A DNA stretch of 64,000 nt from Trichoplax adhaerens (taxonomy: Eukaryota > Placozoa > Uniplacotomia > Trichoplacea > Trichoplacidae): positions 2,530,106-2,594,105 of the forward strand of contig NW_002060950.1 of the NCBI RefSeq assembly GCF_000150275.1. The letters are read 5' to 3'. Numbering within the stretch: position 1 is the stretch's first letter; every line of letters begins with the position of its first letter. This document shows, one piece after another, positions 1 to 12,750 of the stretch. The notes beneath the pieces were generated by a model. It was not told where the DNA came from. It worked only from the letters and a program-made list of their open reading frames with translations, and searched no databases. Position numbers and translations under genes: made by a program.

Positions 1-3000
1 GGGTGTCATGAAGGCCAACTATTTGTTAGCCATCATCGTGGAACATTAAACGAGCAACTTAATTTTAGGGCAATTTTAATTCACTAATCCTAGAAATAAT
101 GTGAAGTATAGAATAAGTGCGACAATCTTTTGTGACTAAGAATACAATTAATAACTAAACATCTAATTGCATTTGTATACTGAAAATAATCTCTTACAAG
201 AAATAACCCGATAAATGAACATGATAATGCTGTGATACCAATTCTTCTCCTAGGATATGGTATGTCACCTTCAGATATTTGAATTCTAGTTATTACTATT
301 CAAGAAGACTTTATACTAGCAGCTCTAATTTGCTCTTCACTAAGCTAAATTTTCACTTAAAGCGTATAATTCATGATTTTTGCGTCAATAAAAGGCATTC
401 ACTGAGACTTAATTAAAGCTACCAAAATTGAGCGTTAGCATAAAAGGCTGTAAAAAAACACCTAAATTTCTAATTGATGTAAATCAATCATTAATAATTC
501 TAATTATAGATCGTTAGAATTTTTGCGTTGGTTGTAAAATTCCACGCTGATGAAATCTTTCGATTCTGCAGTGAATTAAATTGATTACAGCAAGTTAATG
601 AATCAATTTATATTAATCGCTTGATCAGAACTCGTAAAGTAACCAATTGAATGTTTATTTTTCTCTATTGCGAAAGTTGCGAAAGTTACGGTATTCGCTT
701 ATTAATGTTGCACGAAGTATGGAACATCGAAGGCTACTTGTTCTTATTAATGAACTATATCAAAAGAACTGTCATTCATTTTTTATTAATATATTTTTAG
801 GTTAGCTCAGTCTTCGGCTTGAAATAATGTACTCTAATGGGATGTAATATCAAGCTTAAGTTAAACTCGTTAAGAAAATTTATAGATTTATCTGGAATCA
901 ACTATTTATAGCTATGAAATTCAGCACTACCTCCGCGTAAATTCTTATTCTATTATTACTAAAATAGCTTCAAGATTTGTGACAAAAATATAGGGTATAG
1001 AATACTAAATTTAGAAAAGTTATGAAAAAGATCATCTACTTTCTATATCCATATTCCGATAATATTTGCTATTACTTTATATGGTGGCAATTGTTGATTC
1101 GATGAATAGCTTTTGTTAAATAATCAATAGATTATTATGGAAGCCCAAGTTAAAATTACTACAGCTAAAATTAACTACATTCATTTTACATTACTATAAT
1201 GAATCTGGTCTGATACTGGTATTGCAATGATAAATATGCTATAGCGAAAGTAAAGAGAGTTGTATGATTATATGTACTGCATATCACGTACATATCTTGG
1301 ACAATTCAGTATGACTCAGATAGGCTTTGTGAATCCATGTAACATGCGATTTTTTTTATTTTAAAGCGTGCGGATAGTGTGTAGTGAAAAGGACATTGTT
1401 TTGAAAGATACCACCTGTGTAATTGAAGCAATTTGTTGATGAAAGGAATAATTAATATCAATGCGGAAGATACTTTATTACCGTAATTAATAACAGTATT
1501 TCGGTTAAGCAGGTTAGATAATCTTAATTTGAATTAAAGCGAGCTGTATTTGGGTAATTATAAACTTTAATCTATTTCAAAAAATGAACTCAGAGTTTCC
1601 TGCTAATTATAGTCTGAATCCTTGTCGCTAAGAACAGTAATTCATGATCAATCGCATCCTAGAGTATAATTGACAATAGCAACGCATCGCTAATGTTTTC
1701 TTGTTACTATTTAAGCTACATCTTGATAGTGTTTTGCGTCTTTTTATGTTTTCAGGCCATAATTATAATTTACATATGCAGTTTTTGAATGAAACTTTAA
1801 TTTCAATAAACTGGGGTGTTACCTTACGAACTGATCCTACAGATGATTGCCAATAGTAAGCATCTCTAAAATTTTCTTTTTACTATTAAAGTTACATCTT
1901 GTTAATATTTTTGCGTGTATTTGTATTTTTACTCCATAATTATAATTTACGCATACATTTTTTTAATGAATGTGTATAATTTCAACATACTGGGATGCTG
2001 CCTTTACAAATTTATCATATAGATCATATCAATCAATACCCTGTATAGTGACCCTAACATAAGTATACTATAATGGCTAGGAGGCATATCCTAAAATAAT
2101 TTAATATTACGGAGATTTTTATCTAAAATCAGGGCGTAAACTAAATTTATTTCAGGTAATAATAGCTCGAATATAGATAGTAATAGCGCTTTGCGTATTT
2201 ATGCGCTTTAAGATTAATAAGTGATGTAGTTCGTGTTCTGATGGAAATTTTGTCGATCAATTTACTCGTACGCGTAGATCAAAATAAATTTGATCTAACA
2301 CCTAGTTGCCATGGCATGTATGACATCTATTAAAAGATATTTATGTTATTGTAATAATCTTAAATGACTATAAATCAATAGAATTCAAAAAATATCAAGT
2401 CTTCAAGATGCTATTCTATTACATGATACCGTGCTGCATTATAGTAGGAAAATTGTCTGACCTATTGACCTTATTCATTCTAGAACTATATAACCTTTTG
2501 AAGTTACAGAAAAATTGTTATATTTAAGTAAATACTATTCTATCAATTGACTATCTTTTAAAATGAAAAATATTCGTTAATTATAATTACAGATTATTGA
2601 TGCTGTACGGTAAATAGAGATAATTAAATTATGACTTACGAATGCCAATGAGTAGATCATTATTGTCAAAGAATGATTACATCGGTAGATTGCAAATGAT
2701 ATAATAAACAACTATGACATCGGTTTACACTTCGGAGAATAATAATGCCTGCGAATAACTCAAGATTTATCCATTCTTCTTAACTGCCAATATCAAGTTG
2801 ACGATGTCAACTTAATAATGTGGATGACTTAATTCTATTAACATAGGAATTGAAATTTGAAATGATAATACATTAATGGTATCTCTGACATAGTTAAATC
2901 TGTATCTTTGATTGTCTAACGTTATATAGTAATAACAGTTTGTAGAGTGAATATATTATCGCGCAAAGGTATAATTTACTACGCTGGACTAGAGAAAAAT

Positions 3001-6000
3001 AATAGTATTAATTAAATTAATGTCATGAAGGGTGTTGTAAATATAATTATTAGATGAGAAAATATTCTTAATTATTGTTTTATCGGCTATTCCTGCCCCT
3101 TAATTTCCCGTTCGTAATATTACGTAAATACTATAAAAAAGATGATAGAATAATTTTCTCTGTTATAGGAATACATAATCAAGGATGCTATCTATATTAT
3201 TTTAAAGTATAAGAAAAAAAGCAATTGTAACAATTTCATTAATCTAACTTATAAAAATTTAACAATTTCTATCTATAGAAATTATGGCTGCTTTTTTTTT
3301 ATTACACGCGTAGATATGGTATAAAAAGGCGTTTCCATTAGTTTTCTTTATACTTATTGAATTTATGAAGATCTAATTTACGTCGAGGTTTTTTATCAAG
3401 GCTAGCAATTAGTTAAATATCTTATAATAATAAATTAAACTTGTCAGTCGTTGTAGTTTAGTTATTCGTCAACAATAACGTCCATCGAACTATTTCAAAT
3501 AAGAAAAAGAAATACGTAGCCATCCAAAAATAAGATAACGCTAGGAATGAATTTCTTTAGGCAGGTATTGTATTCTAACTACTGAATTAGTATCTATTAT
3601 GTAAATATGTTGATTTTGGGGGAAAATTTTACGTCTTGTACTGATTCTCTCGGAAAAACTTAAAATAAGTAAGATTGAATTTTTCGCCTTTTTATCATGA
3701 CGGATGTCAAGATCGCGATGATATACCTTACTGTAATGGATCAATTGCCGGAGTGATATTGATGCAATTTGGTGCTATATGTAAAATTAAATAATATCCT
3801 CATGTGAACTGATCTATCTTCAGCGCTTTAGCGGGCATTTGAACTTGTTCTGAGGATAAAAATTTTTCTCTTTACTTTCAAATAAATATACAGAATTGAT
3901 TCGAGTGACAGTTTACATGGTAAATATATCCTCTTTGGTGTAATATTTCTAATCTATTCCCTTCATATAGGAAGCAAGTGTTTATACGTATCTCTACATT
4001 ATTATTCATTCAGTTAGGAAGAATTAAGATGACGATCAATAGCAATTGCTTTCAATATCATAGTGTAAATTCTTAAGAGTAATTTCTCCAATGGTTAGTG
4101 TTGGTCGATTGATTGTATTGAATAAATTGATAATATTTAATTTATCAAACCTTTTAAACTTGTATCGCTATGAATACTTTATGAATTTGATTAGATTTAA
4201 TATTTTTCAATCTTGAGTTGTTTTGACTTTCTATTTTATCACAATATTCATTCAATCGAATTAATTATTACTATTGCTGTTATAGTTTGAACAACTACGT
4301 TTTCGTCATTCCATCATACCATAGCTTGTTGTAGTACCATTTATAGCCGGATACTATACACAATATTGTCGAATCGAATGCACCCTTGTTATTTCTTATT
4401 TATCACTTTGATCAGAAATTGATCATATTTCAATAGTTGTATATTTTATTTTATTCATAAGGTATTATGCGCAAGATTGATTGATTCTTATTGTATGATT
4501 ATCTATGTAAAAATTCTATTGCCATTACTATAAATGATATTCACGTCATGAAGAAGGCTTAAATTATCTTATATATTCATCATTTTTTACTCTAGAGCTC
4601 ATTCTCCTAACCTAAATGACGGCCAAAGGAGATTACCTGAAATTAGTATCCCTCATTATTCGCCTTATTAAATTAATTTTTTAATTAGGAAATCAACAGC
4701 ACAATTCTACTCAAGTAATTGAATTTATTGAGGTCTAATGAAATCATCAACCGATTTGGCAGGTTTATAAAGCCTAGTTTTGTCATTAAGTTTTCGTCTA
4801 GAACATTGGTATATCCTTCAAGGACGGCTAACATCTACTGGACGAATTACAGAAGGAGCATAATCAGCGAGACTTTACTCATTAAAAATTAGGCAATTTA
4901 TGTTTCCTTGTTCTCTGTATAGCGGTAATATCTGGATTTCGTTCCTTTGCGCTATCCAATTTTAGTTAAGCACCGCCAAGTAAAATTATAATTCTCCGTA
5001 TTTGAAAGCCAAAGTACTTGAATGATTAATTGATTATTCAGGAGTATCATTTTCTACTGTTTCTTCCATTGGCTATTCTGCTAAGAATCAACCCTCTTAA
5101 CACTCATCAAAGCTATAACGCTTGAATATTTAGTGTCTATGTTCTCTGGTAATTTCTATTCTCATAGCAATTTGATCATTATTAACTTGCCAAATAACCT
5201 TCCTGACCGAAGTGTTTTCTTTCCTTTCATATTTTGTACACATTATGTATAATTCATCAATTTACATATAGTTCCTTGACATTGCTCGAACTTTTCTTAT
5301 TTATATAATATCCGCTTCTAAATATCACTGTTAGTCTTAATTTCTCATCTCTATCTTGCCTATTAGGTTATCGATCTGTTTTATTCTCCAAATATCTACT
5401 TATCTACAATTATACGCAGTAGTTTGCATAAACAAAGTTATAAACTATCTTTGGAATGATTCACTACTGTATTAAATAGAAGATCTAATTTGTGCAATCA
5501 TAATACGTATTTACAATATTCACCAGCTAGCCTCTATGTTTCTTTCGATATCACAACTTAGGAGAAGAATTTGAGCTCAAAAGTATAAGCTCAATATAAT
5601 GCGGAAGTGGATATTTTTCGATTAATATCTTTTACTAGTTGATACGCTAAACAATACATTGTTTTATTGGAATTTCTCGTATTCTTAAAGTTATTGTACA
5701 ATCAATGCTGAAATATTTTATTAACTATTAGCAATAGTTGTCATTACTTGCTATCGAATGCGTGCTTGTATTTATACTACTAAAGAAATCGATCGTGAAA
5801 TCGTTAACTAGGACTGGTCCAATAAAGGCTAAAAGAAAATATTACAATAATCTTGGATTTTTGTAATCTGAACTAGCAGGAAAAAATTAAAACCAAGTAT
5901 TTTTACTTTTTCATTCGATCGCATGGTTACTCAACCAAGATTTGGTTTAGTAACGACTTAATTACAGGATTTGGATTAAAAAAAGGCTAAAAATATCAAG

Positions 6001-6178
6001 AAGAATCGTTGGTTTCCTATTTTGATTCTCCGGGCGTGGAAATCTAAAGATTAATAAAGACAAGGCCCATTAGGAAGAAAAATTGAAATTATATTTGAAA
6101 CTTCTGATTCCATTACTACTAGATTCAAATAAGAAAATTTATAGAAAACAATAAATTTTTTGAAAGCAGAATAATAAG
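1..6178. other. AT-rich stretch with no recognised gene
   Basis: Very AT-rich sequence with stops in all frames. Short open stretches occur, such as the minus-strand one at 3541-3744, but none looks like a protein or has consistent splice sites. The last part is presumably the 5' flank of the GPCR that follows. I see no repeat array, RNA gene or conserved motif here. Small exons of a divergent gene could have been missed. Confidence 0.6.
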
Positions 6179-7246
6179 ATGGCTTGTACCAATATTACCG
6201 CTATCCTAAATAGGACATTAACACCAACTGGCATAAATAAGCTGGCAGAGAATGCAAATATTCCACAAGAGCAAGATTCATCTTTAAATTTGGGTGAAAA
6301 ATTTAAGTTAGTCACTATTATTTTAATCATGGCTGTAGCAGTCATTGCTAACGGAATTGTTATAACAGCAATTTTACTAAGCAAGAAATTGCGTTCAAAA
6401 CATAAATTTCTATTGAGCGAATGCTGTGCCAATTTCTTATTTGCACTATTGATCATGCCGCTATCTCCTATTCAAGGCTTGTTAGGCTGGTGGCCTTTTG
6501 GCCACATTTATTGCAACATTAACTTTTCTGTATCGATTGCTTTAGTTTTTACCTCTATTCTAAATATTCTAGCTTTAACTATTGAACGTTACATTTCCAT
6601 TTGTCATCCTTTTAAGCGTCATTTTATATTAAAGTCAAGCCATGTTGTGGTTATGTTGCTTTACGTTTGGATCCAACCTCTAGTTTTATCTTTGATTATA
6701 TTTATATGGCGTGATATTAGCTATCAATATCGGCCTAAGCAATGTATGCCAGAATCACCTCAAAAGTATCAGACTTATGAGAAACCTTATTTTACTTTTT
6801 TAATTACTACTAATTTCTTTATACCGGTGCTGCTTATTGCTGTTATGTATGTTTGCATTATACGTATTGCATGGAGGCAAAATCAACACATTCGATCTCA
6901 ACATAAACAACTTAATCATAGTCTCAATAAGAAAATGAACATTACAATTAAGACAACTGATTTGCGGGCTACTTTTGTGTCTGTTATCATATTAGGTATA
7001 TTTTGCGTGTGTTGGATGCCATTTTTTATTATTACTCTAACGGTGGCATATGATATTCGTTACAATCCTGGACAATTTCTATTTATTAGCATTATATTGG
7101 CTTATGTTAACTTTGCTATTAATCCAATAATCTATACAATGTTAACTTCGGATATAAAATCAGCGGTGAAAAGTTTGTTCCCATGCCAAGAAAGTTATGC
7201 ATTCCGTAACAGAAGCCGTAGTTTGAGTAAGACGACTAACGTTTAA
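6179..7246 (+). CDS. Class A (rhodopsin-family) G-protein-coupled receptor, intronless
   Basis: A 355-residue seven-transmembrane receptor read from one ATG with no intron. Landmarks: two N-glycosylation sequons in the N-terminus (N5, N11); N58 in helix 1 (position 1.50); C112 at the start of helix 3 paired with C189 in the second extracellular loop; ERY (136-138) followed by CHPF; W164 in helix 4; P216 in helix 5; CWMP (278-281) in helix 6; NPIIY (315-319) in helix 7; and C336 as a possible palmitoylation site. Position 2.50, normally Asp, is N85 (in CCANFLF), which is unusual and would weaken the sodium-binding site. The family places it at the plasma membrane, signalling through heterotrimeric G proteins. 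The ligand cannot be told from the sequence. The nearest groups are the amine/peptide-like receptors of which placozoans have many. It has no relation to its neighbours. Confidence 0.95.
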   Translation: MACTNITAILNRTLTPTGINKLAENANIPQEQDSSLNLGEKFKLVTIILIMAVAVIANGIVITAILLSKKLRSKHKFLLSECCANFLFALLIMPLSPIQGLLGWWPFGHIYCNINFSVSIALVFTSILNILALTIERYISICHPFKRHFILKSSHVVVMLLYVWIQPLVLSLIIFIWRDISYQYRPKQCMPESPQKYQTYEKPYFTFLITTNFFIPVLLIAVMYVCIIRIAWRQNQHIRSQHKQLNHSLNKKMNITIKTTDLRATFVSVIILGIFCVCWMPFFIITLTVAYDIRYNPGQFLFISIILAYVNFAINPIIYTMLTSDIKSAVKSLFPCQESYAFRNRSRSLSKTTNV

Positions 7247-8428
7247 GTCGCAACTTATCTTCCCTAATAATGGGTAGTTAAGATGATAGCAATGTCATTA
7301 GCTCTACACAAAATCATCAATATGAGAAATCTATTTTCATAATGCCTTTATTTCGTTAGTTATACCATCCGTTGTGGTTATTTATTGATATTTTTCTTCT
7401 ATGCTTGTTATAAAATTATAAAGGTGATGTACCATCTGTGGAATATTTGTCATACTATTTGATGAAATGTTATTATTTCAGGATATTATCTTTTATGCTG
7501 ATGTCCCTAACCACTGTACTAGCCTGCAATACTCGTGTGTACTACCCAGCGTTTACTAAGTCATCTTCATGCCACTACGCAGTATAAAATAGTACATAAG
7601 TATATCATTACTATCTATTTTATTCTTAGAACCTGATATTAAGATTATCGTTCTTGTCATAATACTTTGTAGATTATAATTAAGATGCAGCTTAATAGTC
7701 ACCTTGGTGGCAGTTTCTACTAGATTAAACTTATTAATAAGCAGTCTTTTATCCATTTAATTTAAATAAATATGATTTAATCCTGGATAATAAGTCGGGT
7801 TTGTGCAATTTTGTGTGTGAAGCAATCAATACGACCAATACCGTGCAATTTCTATTAACGGTTACGTTCATATATATATATATATATTATTTATATATAC
7901 ACATACTGTCGAACCTGATATGTACTGTACATCATATTAAGTGTTATATTAATTTGGTCTGCCTAGTGTCTGTTTAAGATAACTACGTGTGTAAGGGTTG
8001 TCACCAGCAATTGCTATCTGGGTAATTACAGAATGTATTTAAGGAATGCACCCAAGTAATAAAGCTGACTGATTAACGCTATCTACGAATCTTATCTCTG
8101 TGCCAGCAGTACACAACAGACAATATAATAGATCATGTTTTTATTTGGACGTCTGTATATGAAGGATCATCATTCAAAAATGAATGTTTTCCAGTTCAGT
8201 CATAATCGATAGATTGATTACACACTGTAAAAGCAAATACAGATCAAAATATTTTTAAAATATATTCTATAGTACCATTATTAGTAGTACCTTTTGTCCA
8301 ATAATTTTAAGTTTCATTCCATCTTAATACTAAAATGTGTACTATGTCGTACTAGTACTTTTGTCGCTATGATTGCGGCTATTTCTTAAAATAAAATTTT
8401 TGAAAATATTCATTATTGCCAGTACTTC
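7247..8428. other. Intergenic region between the GPCR and STARD7 (tail-to-tail)
   Basis: This 1.2-kb stretch separates the 3' ends of two convergent genes. It holds the presumed 3' UTRs and a short TA microsatellite at 7871-7888. A 66-codon open stretch on the minus strand (7556-7756) looks like chance. No gene is supported. Confidence 0.6.
7871..7888. repeat. (TA)n microsatellite
   Basis: Nine uninterrupted TA dinucleotides, followed by more TA-rich sequence. Simple-sequence repeat in an intergenic region. Confidence 0.9.
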
Positions 8429-11289
8429 CTAACTTTGTTGTTGTGTATTGACGACAGGATGATAACGAACACACTGTTCTAGCGCTGCAGTGTGTAATAA
8501 TTTCATAAAACTAGGCACAGCTGGAAGAAAATACAATGTCATTAATAACCAGTGAGTTATTGCTAATGCATCTTATTATCAATGAAATTGAAGAGGTTAA
8601 TTATGAACAGTGATTGTATACCTGAACTTGCGGCCCAATTTAGACAGTATGATGGTATATAACCTTTGGGATCATCAAAATAAATAAGAAGATAATCTAG
8701 GCCAGGCTAAGAAGAAATGATAATCATATTGCAAGGGATTATAGTTAGTAAACGAAACTGGCAGTTATACGATAAGAAATGAAGAATCATTCATTACCTT
8801 ATTAAATTTGGTATGAGGTTTAATAATCATCATGGAATTATATGATGACCCACGTACAATCGTCGCAGTTTCTTCAAAATCAGGATGGGAAACAGACCTA
8901 CAAGTGGAATAATTGTGCTTAGTGAAAATTTCCATGAAAAACTAGTATCGATCATAAATATCATTGACGTAGCCTTGATAACGTACTCGATTTTTGTCAT
9001 ACTTACTTGGATAGTATAGTCATAGTATTGGTTGATTCATCAACCTAGGTGAAAATAGAGCGTAAAATCATCCTTTAAATAATAATAATGACGTGAATGG
9101 TGGCCAATTGCAAATTTCTCATTTATAATTCTATAGTTCTAATTTATGTCCACCTAGCACTGTCTATTGCAACTATCCAATTGATCTCGAAGTTTACTTA
9201 CCATTCCTCGGCGAACATAGACGTAGTCTCTATTGCTTAGCGGAAACTAAATATGTGCAAATAGAATCATTGAGAAAGTTTAATTGGAAATGATTGTAAA
9301 TAATTTATTTCTTTTACTGTACTCACAGGGTAATGCGATTCCCAATAAACTAATTCACTAGTTCCTTCAGGATCACGATCGTGTACTTCTAGCTTGACCA
9401 CATGAGTATCCCATTGTTTTCTATATTCGAGATCACGCTGAAATCAAACAATTTAGGATCAAGTTGGGACTATATACTGTGGTTTATCACAAGTAGTACA
9501 TGCCCTATTCTAAATCAAGTAGATTTTAGACAAGGTGACCTAATTACAGACTGCTGTAGTCGGCAATTTTACAGTCTTGAAGTCTATATTACTGTATTAT
9601 CTATTTTACATATTCTCATTCAATCGCTGGTAAAAGCTATGGTATGCATGACTTGATGCTATTTTGTGCTTGTTATGGTAAGAGCAGTTTGCACATTGAA
9701 TAGCAAAGCTATCTATTCCAGCTGAAGTAGAATTCATTCGAGACTGAACCATACCCTTATTTTAATTAATTATTGCTACGACTAATAAATGGAAATACCT
9801 GAGTTGTATAAAACTGATTGGCGGATATGTCCTTATAGGTTCCGATCACTGAGATCGAATAAGATAAAATTATTATTAGTATTTAACATGACGATATGAT
9901 GCTTTGAAAAATTGGGTATCAGTATTATTGGGTAATTTTATATACCTTTATATTGGTAAATAGAGGTGCCAGGTACAGCTTTTCTCCAAATTTTAAAATC
10001 ACCCTGATCCATCACGATCTCCCAATCCTCTTGATCGTTTTCATCATTCTTTTTCGTGTAAAATGCATGCCATTCTGACCTCGTCGTTGCTTCTATCCTG
10101 TTTTAACAGATGTCAATATGGATCAATTGAGTACCATGGTTAGTATGGGTATACTTTTATGAAGAGGACAGTGTAGTTGTATCAATTTTAGCGCTATATA
10201 CAGGCAAAATTGTAAAGGTACAATGACTGTGTACGTCTATATCGACAATACTGTATGTTATGGTTAAAGCCCGAATCTTGGCTCTTATGTAGAATAGCCG
10301 GCTAAAGTTAGAGATAAGAGTAGATATAGTTTAGGAAAGATTATTTGCTAAAGTGAAAGAAACTGCCAATAGTCCTATAGTCAACACTTTGGTAGAGCAA
10401 TACCATTCCCTATTGGATAAAGCACTGGTAAATTGAAGTATTTTTGCTCTTACTTTGGACTTTAGCCGGCATAATCGCCGGATTAGGATTGACCAGCGCA
10501 TCTCTGTATAAGTGTATCTATATACTCCTATATCTACTGTATACGTAGATAAATCAACTACAGTACTCTATCGTTGCCTTGAAGGCTATTCTGTGAAATG
10601 GGGTTGACACACTTTAAGTGAAAATAATTGATGTTTGACAGATATGGAGTAGAACGATGCCCATTTTATAGATCTATTCTCGAATCGTTTGGTTGACAAA
10701 TTAGGTCATGTCATGTGTTTATGGAAGCTATCGATCATTCTCTCATCAGTGTATGCATGGATTGCTTATGGGTTAGGAAAACATTTCTGTTGATATTATT
10801 GACTGAAAGCTTGAATGATGGATGAGTCAATAATTAGCGATCCACTAACCTACGTAGCTCTTCATCGCTTATTCTATATTCATCCCAAGAAAATAATCCA
10901 GCAGCTGCAGCGAATAAAGCATAACCACGTCGTCTACTCTTAGCCCGTGTTTTATCTCTCTTGTCATCTTGTCGATGTTGATATTTTGCAGTAGGGTCTA
11001 GTTGCTTGTAGGCTTGACCTTGATCGGAGTGGCAACGGTATCGTTTATGCATGTGTGAAATGAACATGTATTTCCACCAGGTAGTAACCGAATGCATGGA
11101 CGGAAAAGAGGGCATTTGAATGTTGTTGATCAATGAATTGGTATGGCTATCGTAGGATTTTAAGGCAAAACAGGCAGAAAGAGCACGCGTTAACTGGCCA
11201 ACATTTGCCAATCGAGTGGATGATGGTAAAATGGGCACGATCCAGTGCTTGACCTGACTACAATATTTAATTCCAGTCAGGATCAACAT
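8429..11289 (-). CDS. STARD7: STARD7-type START-domain lipid-transfer protein
   Basis: Nine minus-strand exons: 10850-11289, 9946-10097, 9799-9848, 9327-9437, 9202-9246, 9007-9044, 8798-8897, 8622-8706 and 8429-8520. All have GT-AG introns, and they sum to 1113 bases, 370 residues plus stop, about the same length as human STARD7. Exon 1 encodes a basic/hydrophobic leader, plausibly mitochondrial targeting, and the pre-START segment ALFAAAAGLFSWDEYRI, which mirrors the equivalent human segment. The START domain starts at WEIVMDQGDFKIWRKAVPG. It continues through YRKQWDTHVVKLEV, LVYWESHYP, SNRDYVYVRR and DYLLIYFDDPKGYIPSYC, and ends in VPSFMKLLHTAAL. In vertebrates STARD7 carries phosphatidylcholine to mitochondria. 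That role is inferred here from the family. The start ATG at 11289 was chosen because the frame upstream, to about 11388, has only a TTG. A candidate gene starts about 90 bases away in the opposite direction. Confidence 0.93.
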
Positions 11290-11378
11290 AGCTGATTTGG
11301 AAATGGGCAGTTGAGCAAGTAGAAAGAGGATATGTACAGGAGGTCTAAGCGCACATGCAGAGCTTATGTTGCATCGAT
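11290..11378. promoter_or_regulatory. Possible shared divergent promoter (STARD7 / upstream gene candidate)
   Basis: Only 89 bases separate the STARD7 ATG (minus, 11289) from an ATG at 11379 on the plus strand. The plus frame from 11379 runs MSSQSTESPMVVVSNLGSSQ and stays open for 32 codons. If that ATG is real, the two genes are head to head. No TATA box was assigned. The plus-strand start is unproven, so this is a tentative call. Confidence 0.25.
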
Positions 11379-12750
11379 GTCGAGTCAATCAACAGAAAGT
11401 CCAATGGTTGTCGTCTCTAATCTTGGATCAAGTCAATTTCACCCTACACAGTCTAATTGGGTTATCAATAGCTAAGAAAAGGAAATTCGTCCACGATGGG
11501 GTCCAACAGATCAATCATGAACCTCCAAATTGCCTCCAAATGTTGCAATAATGGCGAATGATCCAGTGCCGTCCTTTAAACTTCACGTAATGGCTACCGT
11601 GATTGCCTGGAGTTTTCTGTCTGTCTGTTGTCTGTAGTCATGGACCAGCAGTACCAGCAGGCAGTGCGGTGGGACCTGCTAGGCCAGCACGTGCTACACT
11701 ATGTTTCATACAGTAGGCTTGAGCGTAGTCAAAGTACAGTAGAGGCTGTCGCCTAGCCAAAGCAGTCAAGAATATCCACGGTACGGTACGCAGTCGTACG
11801 TGACCCCGCCCGGTGGAACATGGTCTGTCTGTCCGGGAGTATCGAGTCCTCCATTGTCCATGTCCATTGACCAATGTCGAGTCCTGTCCACTGTCCGTCA
11901 GGGACATGAACAGTTGGACAGGACAGAATCGATACCATGGATTAGGACACTCTCAGACGGACAGACTATGTTCAGTGCCAGACTGCCAGTAACTTGTTTT
12001 CCATCATTGAAGAGATTGTGGTCTAGTTTAGAAATCGGTCATAGGTTCTACTAGCCTACTTTCGCCATTTTGGCCAGTAAAATAATGGCTGTAAACTGTC
12101 ATGGACTACTCAAAGACAACATGCAAGCCTTTATTTTTTTTGCTGTTTGACTGATGAAATTGTGATATACCTACTGACCGCTGACCATCGTGATTGATTG
12201 ATAACGACTGAACAGAAAACTAAAGTAGGGTGTCATGTCTTCCTGATGGATGCAGGCAGTTGGCCTTCTCACTTTCTTGGACGTACTGTCAGTACCCATT
12301 GGGCCAAAAAGTACTTTGCTTTTTATCGTGGCAAAGAAAGTAGTTATTGATGAATTTTGGGTTCTTGTAAATGGTCTACTGTACGAGAAAAGACTCGTAC
12401 AGTAGTCCATGCAACTTGAGTAACAACTACAGTAGAGCAACAACAACTCTTTCCCAATCGAGAACGTACCTTTAAATATCCTCCATTCTAGTTGTCGTGA
12501 TGCCACTGGCACTGTATCAAAGCAAAATTGGGCCAAATTCATGCAGAGGAAAATATGGATCGTGCACTAGTAAATCGCTCCTGGAAAGCCATGCAATCGC
12601 CATCATGCAATCTCTTTTCATCTCATTCAAAAGGCCTTCTGTTTGAAGAGAGTGAAACTGGCACTTTGTCGTATGGACTCCTAGTCCAAATACCGGCTAG
12701 TCTACGCTTGTAGTACAACATGCCATAGCTTTGCAACAATTTTAACATAG
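11379..12750. other. Region of unclear coding content between STARD7 and the Cys-rich gene
   Basis: Less AT-rich than the surroundings. It holds several plus-strand open pieces that look protein-like: 11379-11474; a piece at 11562-11637 starting MANDPVPSFKLHV with a hydrophobic, helix-like end; and 12489-12642 with MPLALYQSKIGPNSCRGKYG. I could not join them with phase-consistent splice sites. They may be 5' exons of the gene at 12751-13217. The stretch 11820-11960 is rich in GTCC/GGAC words (GTCCATTGACC-like, on both strands), so the open frames there are probably not genes. A perfect-stem hairpin sits at 12371-12410. Confidence 0.35.
12371..12410. repeat. Inverted repeat / hairpin
   Basis: Two 17-base arms, 12371-12387 and 12394-12410, are reverse complements apart from one T:T mismatch, with a six-base AAAAGA loop. 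The inner 12 bases (CTACTGTACGAG / CTCGTACAGTAG) pair perfectly. It contains the CTGTAC/GTACAG word common in this part of the window. It could be a small folded element or a degenerate palindromic repeat. Confidence 0.85.

Noticed and set aside
11638-12054. Overlapping open frames on both strands
   Set aside because: GTCC/GGAC-rich repetitive sequence gives open frames on both strands; no splice sites or motifs support a gene.
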